Positions 25,301 through 35,500 of a stretch of DNA of 64,000 nucleotides are shown piece after piece. Origin of the DNA: Mya arenaria. Taxonomy: Eukaryota > Mollusca > Bivalvia > Myida > Myidae. Below the pieces are notes generated by a model, which saw nothing but the letters and a program-made list of their open reading frames with translations, was not told the DNA's origin and ran no database searches. Location: contig NC_069123.1 of NCBI RefSeq assembly GCF_026914265.1, forward strand, positions 52,646,949 to 52,710,948, written 5' to 3'. The position numbers and the translations under genes were made by a program. Each line of letters starts with the position of its first letter. The first letter of the stretch is position 1.

Positions 25301-26790
25301 ATCAAGCACATACATAGCCTGAAGAACAAACTTACCTACTCGCCAATTTTTGTTTATGAACATGCAAGTATCCCAAAGGTTTCCTTTAAATATAGTTGTA
25401 TGCAACTACTGTAAGAGAAGAACAGTTACATTCAAAGGCTAATACCTCCATCTGTTTTATTTCTAATGGGAGTTTTTCTTGCTGTTGAGGTAGTTTTCTT
25501 TGCTGGTGAGTCGGTTACTTCCATTTCAATGGTGGTTGGATCAGCATACCCTTCTTCTTCAAGTGCCTAGAACAGAATAGAGATAATAAATACATTGCAC
25601 ACCACAAGCCAATACCATATTGTTTTTCGACTTTTCTTTTTCAATTCGAAAATGAGCTTAACTCTACCAATAATATTCTAGTACCAAGAATAACCAAACA
25701 GTTAATAATCAAAATACTACAAGTACAAACAAGTAACTCTTAAATGAGAAATATAGAAGAATTGTAAAAGCTATAATACACAAGGTTAATTTGCAATGTA
25801 ACCCAATATACTTGATCGTTAAATGACAAATTATGAAGATGAAAATAAAATTTTACTTCAAAGTTCCTAGACATTGACATGCATACATAAACTGAGTTAC
25901 TATAAAAGATACAAGATATATTGGGACGTGTTGTGTTTGATATTTTTCAAAGATAATTTACGTTAAAGATTTTTTTGGTTATATTAATTACCAATAGGAA
26001 GTGCTACCAAAAGAAGGTTAAAGAAAGAATACTTTAAAAAGTCCAAGGAATTTATATTATCCATTGTAGATGCATCAAAATTTTCAGTTTGTTGCCTCTT
26101 AGTAAAAAACTTGCCTTTTCTGTGCTATCAAGCATTAATAAGTTTCTACAAGCTACAGTGCCACAGATTGAATGTGTTTTGTGCAGAATTCAGGTTTAAC
26201 AAAAACGATTGCTAATCTTCATTTCATATGAATGTGAAAAAATCAGTGTACAGACTGTTCTGAGGGAAACGCCAGCAAGCAACACCACACACACATATTT
26301 AATGTTCCAGATCTTATAAACCTTGTATATGTTATTCATCAAGAATGCACCAACAGTCCAACACACACCATTGTGGACGGACTGGTGAAACGTGCCCAAT
26401 TTAGCACTAATAGCAGTATTAAGCACAAAACAATAACATTTTAAGCCTTGTTTATGAAGAACTAAATTGTCTTGAAGAAGCAACAAAAACTGGGAGTTTT
26501 AGAACACCAATGAAAGATGCATTATGATAAAGCACAAAGCAAATGCTTGAAGACTTGAAGACAAAACTTTTGGCTTAGACGAACTTCACTGATAAAGTAA
26601 GACGTAAGAGTAAACGTATGTTTGATGATTTTCAGCAAATTTACGGGAAATTAGGTTCAATCTACTAGACCTTTTGAAGTCTCTCCAACAGCACCGCTTT
26701 TACTCCCGTTTTATCAAGGTCCCGTTTTTCTAATTGCGCTTTGAGATCTACAACTCTAAGATCTGTGAGTTTCTTCGTCTCCGTCGCCAT
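10313..26790 (-). CDS. SAFB: Scaffold attachment factor B / SLTM-like protein
   Basis: 21 exons, 5' to 3': 26790-26671, 25566-25446, 25168-25137, 24936-24754, 24593-24504, 24139-24094, 23612-23003, 22278-22247, 22049-21964, 19644-19495, 19207-19102, 18935-18678, 18517-18341, 18159-18047, 17674-17511, 17277-17149, 14124-14011, 13744-13478, 13279-13011, 11333-11166 and 10629-10313. Phases match at every junction and the sum is 1183 codons (human SAFB 915). Residues ~8-42 form a SAP DNA-binding motif ([16 protein letters not shown]). Residues ~80-410 are acidic and Ser/Thr/Lys-rich. The RRM spans ~413-490 ([38 protein letters not shown]). [16 protein letters not shown] (~619-634) is a family-specific motif. 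Residues ~709-843 are an Arg/Glu-rich helix, ~844-1080 are RG/RD-rich, and the end is LRRY. The protein binds matrix-attachment DNA and RNA in the nucleus and links chromatin to splicing. SAFB versus SLTM cannot be told apart; an invertebrate gene is probably ancestral to both. Confidence 0.92.
11334..13010. other. SAFB intron 19, no internal feature seen
   Basis: AT-rich intron between the RG-rich exons. I see no repeat with recognisable ends and no second gene. Confidence 0.5.
14561..14882. mobile_element. Harbinger-like MITE, copy 1 (SAFB intron 16)
   Basis: 322 bases. The left end is GGCCTAAAAAAAAAA followed by TTGTTTGGTTAGGGTTAC. The right end reads inward GGCCTAAAAAAAAAA followed by TACATTTGGTTCGGGTTAC. 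CAA lies directly outside both ends, a possible 3-bp target duplication. A second, very similar copy lies in opposite orientation at 60847-61175, flanked by TAA on both sides. GGCC-type ends with 3-bp TAA-like duplications fit PIF/Harbinger. Noncoding. Confidence 0.72.
15108..16732. mobile_element. Tandem-core element B (SAFB intron 16), nine units
   Basis: The left end is AACAAGAGCCGTCACAGAGA. GCTCGACTATTC at 15134 is mirrored by GAATTGTCGAGC at 16716, next to the right end CTAAAAA. The core consists of nine units marked by GCTGAGATATTA-like text at 15233, 15400, 15575, 15750, 15900, 16080, 16259, 16437 and 16616. Spacing is 150-180 bases. The three units from about 16080 to 16500 are nearly identical, while outer ones have diverged. 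A short GC-rich stretch with GCCGACGCC lies just before the right end. Noncoding. Confidence 0.72.
16735..17148. other. Remainder of SAFB intron 16
   Basis: AT-rich sequence between tandem-core element B and the acceptor-side exon. Nothing further is seen. Confidence 0.4.
19852..21836. mobile_element. TIR DNA element in SAFB intron 9, carrying a nested insertion
   Basis: Imperfect terminal inverted repeats: left GGGCTATTCCAGTAAAAC, right (reading inward) GGGCTATTCCATTTAAAC. Both are followed by related AAT-G-C and CTTCCAGC blocks over roughly 100-150 bases. The interior right half is rich in AAAAGTAGGA words. A separate tandem-core element (20010-21295) interrupts it. A lone right end with TTTAAATGGAATAGCCC appears at about 40772-40790 in a TEDC2 intron, so the family is dispersed. 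No transposase frame. Target duplication not resolved. Confidence 0.6.
20010..21295. mobile_element. Tandem-core element C, nested
   Basis: The left end is AACAAGAGTGACACGCACAA. TATGCCCAT at 20032 is mirrored by ATGGGCGTA at 21282, next to the right end TAAAAA. The core has four units of 155-166 bases, marked by GGGCCATAA-like text at about 20595, 20756, 20911 and 21077. The last two units are almost identical. CCGCCCGCC-rich sequence precedes the right end. AAAGTAGG occurs on both flanks; this may be a target duplication or simply a host word that is frequent there. Confidence 0.65.
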
Positions 26791-27110
26791 TTTCTTTGCA
26801 GGGCGAGATAGCTGCGTGGTATAATTAACAAAGTTGACTTCCGTGAAATATCGTTAACCAATTAAATGCTTTTAATTATATATTCGGAAATGGGCGGAAA
26901 ATAACGAGTCTTAGGACGAGTTATTGGTTCCCGTCATGGAGATTAGCAGGAAACCAAAAATAAACATGTCAGCGCCCATGGTAAATAAATTCTATTTTTT
27001 AAAATTTCTTATATTAGCGAAAAACAGCAATCTTCGTGAGAAAAAAATGACGAAATTTAACAATTATTCATGAATATCTTAAAATAAGGACTTCGATTGA
27101 ATTGGTATAC
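26791..27110. promoter_or_regulatory. Presumed SAFB promoter region
   Basis: Sequence immediately upstream of the SAFB start codon. I see no distinctive motif. The next gene on the other strand begins 5.8 kb away, so there is no bidirectional pair here. Confidence 0.35.
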
Positions 27111-28600
27111 TGACGAGGGGAACTAGTCATTTTGTACCCAAACCATTTCGTACACTCCGATATTTGGTCATTTTGTAACCGTAATATAGTCATTTCGTAC
27201 CCGACCTAAAGTTATTTCGTAACCTATATATAATTTTCAAGTCCTGAAACACAGTGACGATAGTCGTATTTAGTTAACATACATATAAATCTTGTAAAAT
27301 TAGTAACAAACAATGAAAGTCACGTAGACAAAACCACTGCATGCACCCGGCACTGCCACCTGGATGGTAAAAGCACGACCCATTTCCCTGGCTATCCCCA
27401 GTATATCCCTGGACCTGGGGGTGCCGTGGTAGTCCAAATAATTGTACGTTGAAGGATTTTGTTTTCAATTTTTTTAAATGGCAAATCCTTCACATAAAAA
27501 TTGTTTTGTATCAAAAGTGGGTGTTTATTCCGATCAGGATTACAGGTTAAAGCATATTGGTTAATAAAATATCATAAAAACAAGAAAAATAACCAGATAA
27601 TGTTATTTTATGTTAGTTCCGTACACAAAAAAATAAATACCCAACAAATTATAATGAGTGATGTGTTTTTCTTCATTTCATACTGTCAAAACATAACAAT
27701 ATATACATGAAGGGCACCTGCAAGTCTGCGGTTTACAGTTTTACGACAATCGGAACACTTCGACCATGGCCGAGTTGTTAGATTGTATTTACGAGGTCTA
27801 TCCTGAAGCTTGTTGGAGATGGTTGTGTATTTACGCTTGGCATAATTGTTATCTGTGTCACGCAAGTTTCGTTTTAATGGAAAGGTGAATCCTGTGTTTT
27901 AATGCATTTCATGCTTGTTTTGTGCAAAATATCTTTGCACTTACACAGTAAAATATTAATATAAACCTTTATTATCTATTTCAAACATAAAATTCTTCTC
28001 TAAATACAATTTCAATATTTTTCAAAAAAACCCTGTTTTTGCACAAACCCATTAAGACGTTAGGGACTGGAAGAATCCCGTATAACACGTCTATTATTTT
28101 AGACTAGGGGCCGTGTTTGCAATTGACTGGTGCATAAGGAACTATAGAGATCAATTTCATTCATGCTAACATTAATTAGAAAATTCCATTTATGTAATTC
28201 CCTTGATTTTCACTTATGTCTTACTACCAATTTGATGATACATACTATAACTGATACTGTTTAAATTTAATAAAAAAAATTATAATTCAAGAATGTGGTT
28301 ATTTTGTAAGTTTGAAACAAACCATGGTTGTTGTAGCAATCATTTGCAATTACAATTTTTGAAAGAATTTCCCACATCTTGAGTACTAAGAATTAACAGC
28401 ACTTAAAGTATGGCAAGTTTTTTCTTCATATATATGCATGTTAACTTATTGACTCCATTATTGTATTTAATATGAAAAAATAACTAAAAATGAAATATAG
28501 GTTATGAAATGATTAGGTTGTGAGCGAAATGACTATCTAAAGGTTACGAAATGACAAAATATCGGAGGGTACAAACTGGTACAAACCACCTCCCCAACTC
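27111..28600. mobile_element. DNA transposon with multi-motif terminal inverted repeats
   Basis: Inverted arms of about 100-120 bases (27111-27230 and 28496-28600). Each contains several copies of a TCATTTCGTAACC-like word spaced about 20-25 bases apart: five on the left near 27127, 27143, 27166, 27189 and 27210, and their mirror images on the right. The shared order includes CTCCGATATTTTGTCATTT. The ~1.26 kb interior holds one 70-codon minus-strand frame (27686-27898) that lacks a start codon. I cannot name the superfamily. Confidence 0.65.
27686..27898 (-). other. Open frame inside the TIR element, unknown
   Basis: 70 codons between stops with no ATG. The translation is strongly basic, with a run of Arg/Lys/Asn/Tyr and a CxxC (WSKCSDCRKTVNRR) near its end. 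It could be a remnant of the element's own gene or a captured exon, or it may mean nothing. I do not recognise a family. Confidence 0.25.
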
Positions 28601-28779
28601 ACCAAACCAAGGTCTGTCTAACTTTTGAGATAACCAGATAACAATAAAGGGATACTTGTAACCACTATGTCCAAGGGTTGATGTGAGGTTTAGGACTCGC
28701 CCTGATGCCTGTATATTGAAATTGCTATGAATGGCATTGTGAAACCGTTTCCTGAAAGAAATGTCACATCTGGCACCAG

Positions 28780-31010
28780 GTACTAACTTTTATTTTCACA
28801 TCTCATAAGAACAAGGCAAAGTAGCAGATGACTGGACAGCAGCAAGCCTCTCACCTTTATTTAAGACGGGGATAAGAGCAAACCATCAAACTACAGACCA
28901 GTTTCCCTTATTTCAGTGATTTGCAACCTCCTCAAGCACATGATTCACAGTAACTTGATGCAGTTCTTTGACTGTCACGACATCATCAGCCTGTACCAAT
29001 TCAGCTTCAGGAAACAACAGCTTCCTGTGAGCCCCACTGATCATGACAGTCAAAGACATTGCAACAAGACTCGATAGCTTTCAACAGATAGACGTCATCT
29101 TGTTGGACTCTGCAAATGCATATGACAAGGTGAACCACAATCGCCTTGCCCTGAAGCTGAACCACTGTAATGTGCAAGGGAAGTTATTGGATTGAAACTA
29201 GGGATGCAAACGAATGGCAAAACTGACATTCAAATATTCAGTACTTTCTTCGATTGAATACCGGTATTCAAATATTCAATTACTAAAATGAATCTTTTAG
29301 AAGTTGAAGTAATCTATTATTATTAGCTAAAGTTATATCCGAGGCCTTTATATCCTTCTTTGTTATAGCCGGTACACGCAACAGATCCTGATTCTTCCCT
29401 AAATTAGTCTCTGAAATTCCCCATCCCAACAAAAGACAATATATTTTGAACAAACAATCGAGTAATTTCATTTCCACTGCATTTATATAAAAATGTAAAC
29501 AACGCGAAATCAGACCAGCAATGATCATTAATTCCCAGTTTAATGACGTTATTAGATAATGGAGTGGTTTTCTGTAGGACATTAAATATAACTATGGAAA
29601 AACCGAACCAACTCGAGAACTACTAAATTAATAAACGAAAATAAACGTGGAATTTGACTCCTCTATTGTACAACAATACAGGAAATATATCCTATAATTC
29701 TATACCATACAGTAACATTTTAAAGCATGAATGATATATTGATTCACAAAAAACAAGTTGTGCCACGTACATGTAAGTAGCACATCGCAATTATATCATC
29801 ACAGCGATTTGAAATATATTGCACAACTTAATTGGAAGCCAAAATAACAATTTGGTGTAAAGGCAGATTCCCTATGTCCCTAATTGTCCTGATCATTTAT
29901 ATTTCACTGAAATATTGAAATATTTGAAACTTGTTTGATATCACTTGTCTAATAGCCGTTCATAGAATTACTCGGACTTTTTATCGTACCCGACCATATG
30001 CCCTAATTCACATAATATGATGCGTGTACAGTTTATAGTCATCACATTCATGCCTGTGGCATAAGGAATCAATTGTTGTTAAAAACAAGACAAATGATTT
30101 TTAAACACAACAACACAGATGTAGGCATTTATTTATTCAACAAAAAACATTTAATATTCGAATACCGATTTTGACATTTGAATACCAAAGGTTGAATCGA
30201 ATATTCGATTATCCATTTGCATCCCTAATTGAAACACTTACTGAAGCCAGCGGGTCGCCCTTGAAGAAAAATCCTAAAGGTTTGCACAGGAACCTCAGGT
30301 GTCCCCTAAGGTACCTTTCTCAAACGCTCCTGTTTATGGTGTATATCAATGACCTGTGTCATGTCTACCACTATACTGTTTGATGATGACTCCCTGATGT
30401 AAATATGGGATCATCAAGACCTCTGCAGATGCTCAGGACCTAAGAACGACCTTGACAATCTACAGGATTGGGAAAAGAAGTGGCGAATGGAGGTCAACCC
30501 TGACAAGTGTAAGGTACTCAGTATCTCTAACAAACGGATGACCATAACTGGATAATACACCATCCATGGCAAACGTACCCTGCTACAAGACCTTCATCAG
30601 GCTCCAAGTAAAAAAAAGCTGCCACTGTCTGGGACCCCGAGGCCACCAACAAATTTGAAGTGGTGCAACACAGCACTGCCAGGTTTGTCTCTTGGAATTA
30701 CTCACTTAAAAGCAGCATCACCACAGTGTTTAACATACTTGGATGGGAGAGCCTACAGCAGTGGAGGAAAGAGGCTAAATCTGTCTCTACAAGGTAGTAA
30801 ACAACCTAATCGCAGTACCTAGTTAAGGCTTGCACCCACAAGGGCCTGTCAATTAGAGGTCACTCGATGAGGTACATGACCTCTACTGCAGGACATCAGT
30901 ACTGAAGGAGTCGTTTTTCCCTTCCACAATTGTTCTATGGAACTGCCTTCCAATGAGCCTTGTCACAGCTCCCACCTTGGTCTTTCAAGGCTTGGATTGC
31001 TGCTGCACTG
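28780..31010 (+). mobile_element. Decayed LINE (non-LTR retrotransposon), split by a hAT insertion
   Basis: Reverse-transcriptase remnants are readable in pieces. NYRPVSLISV lies near 28887, and an FSFRK block and a degenerate motif A (LLDSANAYD-like) follow. After the inserted hAT element come VNPDKCKVLSIS (about 30500) and the typical C-terminal block SFFPSTIVLWNCLP (about 30910). Several stops and frameshifts interrupt the frame, so it is long dead. The motif order and tail fit a Jockey/CR1-group LINE common in invertebrates. The 5' part is missing. Confidence 0.75.
29199..30227. mobile_element. Non-autonomous hAT-type DNA transposon, copy 2
   Basis: 1029 bases bounded by TAGGGATGCAAACGAATGG on the left and ATTTGCATCCCTA on the right. 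It is flanked by a perfect 8-bp duplication ATTGAAAC (29191-29198 and 30228-30235). It sits inside the decayed LINE and is therefore younger than that LINE. The interior matches copy 1 (4636-5607) in reverse orientation, including a shared TTATAGCCG/GTACACGCA region. No transposase. Confidence 0.88.
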
Positions 31011-31019
31011 ATGTTACCA

Positions 31020-32380
31020 CAAATATACTCTTTTTTTTAAGTAGCTTGATAATGATACTTGTCTGCCGGAGATAAAGAAACACAAATGATTGGCAATTTC
31101 TTTGGAATAACTAGAATCAAACATATTTTCTTTGGTTACACCCAAGTACATTGTATTTATTTGACTATGCATTTTAGTCGGTAAGTGTGTGAATAAGGTG
31201 ACAAATCTTTTTTGGCAAATATAAGGTAGTGGAGGATAATCTATTTCAATCACCCACATTGGTTTACACTTAACGTGCTAAGCAGATTGTATCATTTCAA
31301 AACAAATTTCTCTCAATTTTGTTATACCGTTTATTAGCTTCTCTGTTTTTAAAAAAAAAAAGTTGATGTTTTGTCATAGCATTGGCTGCTTCATTGTCAA
31401 CATAGATAAACCTAAGCCATAACTCCGAGAAAACATTTAAGATATTCAAATGAAACCTGGCACACACACACAATACAGCAAGGCCCATAACTATGGCTTT
31501 AATGAATGTTGAGTTATGAACGTTTTGACTGAAAAACAACAGACAAGCATTGGTGGTCATTCTGATGTTTTGTTGTGTTTTCTTTCAATTATTTAATGTC
31601 AAATGTAAATGATATATTTCATAAGCATTTATTACTCTTAAAAGTTATAAGGACAACTAGGACATTATAAAACTTGTGGCAGTATATTTTATCGAAACAG
31701 TGGTATAATCAAATTGAAGAACAATATGATTTGAATTACTTGTTTATCATACCATTAATACATAATTTTATCAAATAAGGCAATAATTGTCCCTTTACCT
31801 TAATATGCCATCTATTACTTCCATATACCATCATACAATAGAAATCATAAAGTCAGATAATTTCTAACAGTTTCATCAGATATGCTGGTATGAACAAAAA
31901 CTCTGGAAAATTGTACCAAGCATATCTTTTTGTTTTGGTCCACTTCTCAATCCTCAACTGCCTGCCTTTTGCCCCCACAACCTGGCTTCCATTGGGCATC
32001 ACAGCTTCTAGCTGTACTTCAGAAGGTTACTTGACTGTTGGGGTTCTACCGGTTGTCCACTAGGATTTCTTAGCACATCATAGGTCTTGTAGAGGATTCA
32101 ACCTCTTCCGAAGAAGCGTAATATTTTGTAGGTCCTACAATGGTTCAGCTTTTCTCAGGGTATTTTTTATATTTGCTTGTTTGTTGACGTGTTAATCCTC
32201 GTAGTACTTCAGATGGCCCTGCTCTTGTTATTTTTGCTCTTCAGTAGTTTTCCATTTTTTGATCCAAAGCTGTTCTGGTCGTATCATAAGTAAGCAGTGA
32301 GTTGTTCTGGGTTACTCCACAGGCAGTTTCCGAAGTGAGAGGCAGCTTTTACTATTGCAGTAATTTTAGAAAGTATTTCA
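31020..32380. other. Intergenic, no gene seen
   Basis: AT-rich sequence. The stretch from about 31930 may be the body of the SINE whose tRNA-like head follows, but this is not certain. Confidence 0.35.
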
Positions 32381-32383
32381 GAA

Positions 32384-32470
32384 ATTTGCAGGGCCAGACC
32401 AAGATTTTAACCCAGGTCCTCTCGCATGCTAGTCCAGGGTCTTACCACTAGTACAACTATCCACCAAATA
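32384..32470 (-). mobile_element. tRNA-derived SINE head
   Basis: Read on the minus strand: a tRNA-like block with an A-box-like TAGTGGTAAGACC, then CATGCGAGAGGACC and a decayed B box GGTTAAAATCT, ending in TTGGTCTGGCC. The layout matches tRNA-headed SINEs of invertebrates. It is not a functional tRNA gene, because the acceptor stem does not pair. It ends 98 bases before the TEDC2 start codon. Confidence 0.55.
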
Positions 32471-32568
32471 GATAGGTGTCTATTTTTAGCTAATGACTGT
32501 ACCTTTGACCTTAAAAATAAAGGGTTAGACCTCAAGCGTTGAATTTTATCTTCAAAACAGGTCCAAAC

Positions 32569-35500
32569 ATGGATTGGATAGAAGAGCAGAGCAGACACAT
32601 TGCTGCTCATAGGTTTCATCTGGAAGAAGCTATAGCTCAACTTAAGGTGTTATTTAACCCATGGTATGTTCCTCTTATTACATTTTATGTATGATTTTTT
32701 TCATGTTGGTTTATGGGGAAATTACCAAAGTGTTATTATAGACTATGATAAAAAAGAAATAATAAGAAAGCCAGTCCTGCTCATAAATTTGTAAAGAATC
32801 AGTGAATTGGTTTTGAAAAAGTCAGGTTGGAATTACTTGCGTACAGTATTGTTCAATACTATGCTAAAAAAGAGCGGTTACACTTATTTGGTTCAGAATG
32901 ATCATAGATGGCCATATCAGCAATAAATGGTGATTTATTTATTTATTTTATATATTTCAGGTATATGACATTGCTGAGAAATATATATTTATATATAACA
33001 ATCTCCATTTATTGTTAATACAGCCACCTATAACAATGACGGGTCAATGAAAAATTTCAATCTCTTTGACAAGCTTATGACTAGCCTTTTCAGCTCAAAG
33101 AAATATTGCTTATATTCATATTTTTTTGCATCCTATTTTCAGGCCATGTAAGCACTCATTAGAGGAAGAGCAGTCCCAAGACAAACATGAAGGTACCGTT
33201 AACTGTGCAGATAATGACATTTGTTTTTTTCTAGCTTGACTATTTAAAGAATAATGTGAACTATTACAATCATCATTCTGTCAGCAGCATTCTTTACAGC
33301 TTAATTACCACTTATGAGATGGATCTATAACTTGATTTGAATAAGGGCCCTCAAAAAATGAGCATGCAAACGGAGCACCTTTGAATGTAAGTTAAAAGGA
33401 GCTTCTGATTATGCTATGATTGTTACTAACTTAAATGTGTATGTTTATAGCTGGATGTGGGCTTAAGGCGGGGCAGAACAGGGATAGAGAGAAAGCAGGT
33501 GAGAGTGAGATATCTGCGGAGGAGCAGGCTGGGGTGTCCATGGTGGACAAGCTTCTCTCACATGCGCAGAGGGCTCGAGATGTACAGAAAAAGGTACAGG
33601 GAGCTGGCCGGGTCTATCAATATCTCAATTTTATAATTATTTTGGTCTTAAAACATCTAAATGATTACATGATCTTACATTTAGATATAAATAGGAATTC
33701 ATTTGATTATATACAGGAATGAAAAAAAAAATACAGGTTGAATAAGGCCTTTTTAACTCTTCTTATATTACCTAAATATCTAAATATGAAAACTGTTGAC
33801 AAAATTAATTGTTTATGACATGTTCAATTCACATAAAAAACAAAACAAAAATCTTTGATGACTTATTCTGCCGCATTTATTTATTTTTGTCTTTATAATA
33901 TGATATCATTTGGGTATAAATGTCCCAAGTGGTGAAGTTGATAAGGTCACTGACTACAGGCACAGAGATATAGACTTTTAATCAAGGTTTTTTAATTTTT
34001 ATGCTCCCCACAAAGGTCATGTTGGAGACTTATAGAGTTGTGTTTGCTCATACATCTGTTGGTACGTCCCTTGTATTCCAATCTCCTCTTACACCATTGG
34101 ACAGATTTGTGTCAGACCTCCAAAGACATTATGTGCAGATGACTTTGAAGGATGGATTTTGTGTTGCGTCCATTTCGACTAGATATTTGGCCTTCATTTT
34201 TTTTGATAATATTGAATGTAGTATTCTGTTTGTTCAATGTTCATTCACATTCCACTGTCGTTTTAAAGATTTGATGTCGGCAAAAATGTAGTTGAAGTAA
34301 AATGTAATTACTGATTAAATTTGTTTACAGGGTATATTTCAGGAGTTGAACTCTGGCCTTTATATTTGTCAGCTTGCATTCCATTCCGAACTTTCATAAT
34401 CTTTTTTTTAAAACTGTTGGTTTCTTTTTAATTTAATGTCAGAATTGGTAGTACTTATGTTGAAATGGTTACAATATTTAACATGGATATGTATGTTTCA
34501 GCTGGAAAAGCCAAAGAAAACCAAAGGAAGGGAAATTGTGACAAAGGTACGAGAACAGACACACACAGTTTCAGCTGCTGAAAAAGGAAAAACTGATAAA
34601 ACTTCTGCTAAAAATCAAGTCGAGAGTTCTTCACAGGATAAAAGCATCAAAGAAAAGAATTATTCCAAGCAAGACTCCAAACTTACATCAAAGTCTTCAA
34701 GTCAGATGAAGCCAGGTAGTGCAAGCTCAGCTACTGACAAACAGCAGAGGTCTCATGTGTCAGCCAGACCACAGAGTGCCTCAGGAAAGAAGCACATTCC
34801 AGTCCACAGCAATGCCCCCTTCCAGACAAACCCCAGGCTGGCCACTGTCAAGCTGCAGAGCACATACCGGGCAGCCAATGCCAGCACAACCAGCAAGGCC
34901 AGGCTTCAAGCCAGAGGGGGTTCTGCATCCAGGGGCAGGGGACAGCATTCATCAAAACCCACAGTCATGAACTCTGTACCTAAACACAATGAAAACACAA
35001 AATCTCAGGACAAACCTCAATCTGTGATAAGAAGGGAAGAGAAAGGCTGTGATATTTCTGGTGCTAGTAGCTCTTCAAACCCTTCAAATGACAGTTTTGA
35101 AGATACTGTTTTTTCTCATGAAAACAAAAAGGCACAACCTCATTTGACTGAGGACATGAATAAAAAGTTTAAAGATATGAACATAAATCAAGAAGACACA
35201 ACTGATGCTCCTGGTAAAAATGCGATGTGTGAAGATGATGGTTCCAGTAAACTGTTTCTACTCTCGAGAGATGCGTAAGTCCAAAAACTAATGTAGAAAA
35301 AGAAAAATACTGGCTAATCTCAAATTATTTTAATATCATGCTGCCTCTTTGCTTTTGTTGATCTTTATATAAACATGAAGGCAACTGGTTGTTCTTCTAA
35401 TAAAGTATACTAGTAAGTCAGAGTAATGCTTATATTAGATAACAAATATATGCCACGGCATTTTTACTAGTTTTGAAAATTTAAACTACAGTTAAGTTTT

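Noticed and set aside
32384-32470. Functional tRNA gene on the minus strand
   Set aside because: Decayed B box and no paired acceptor stem; it fits a SINE head.
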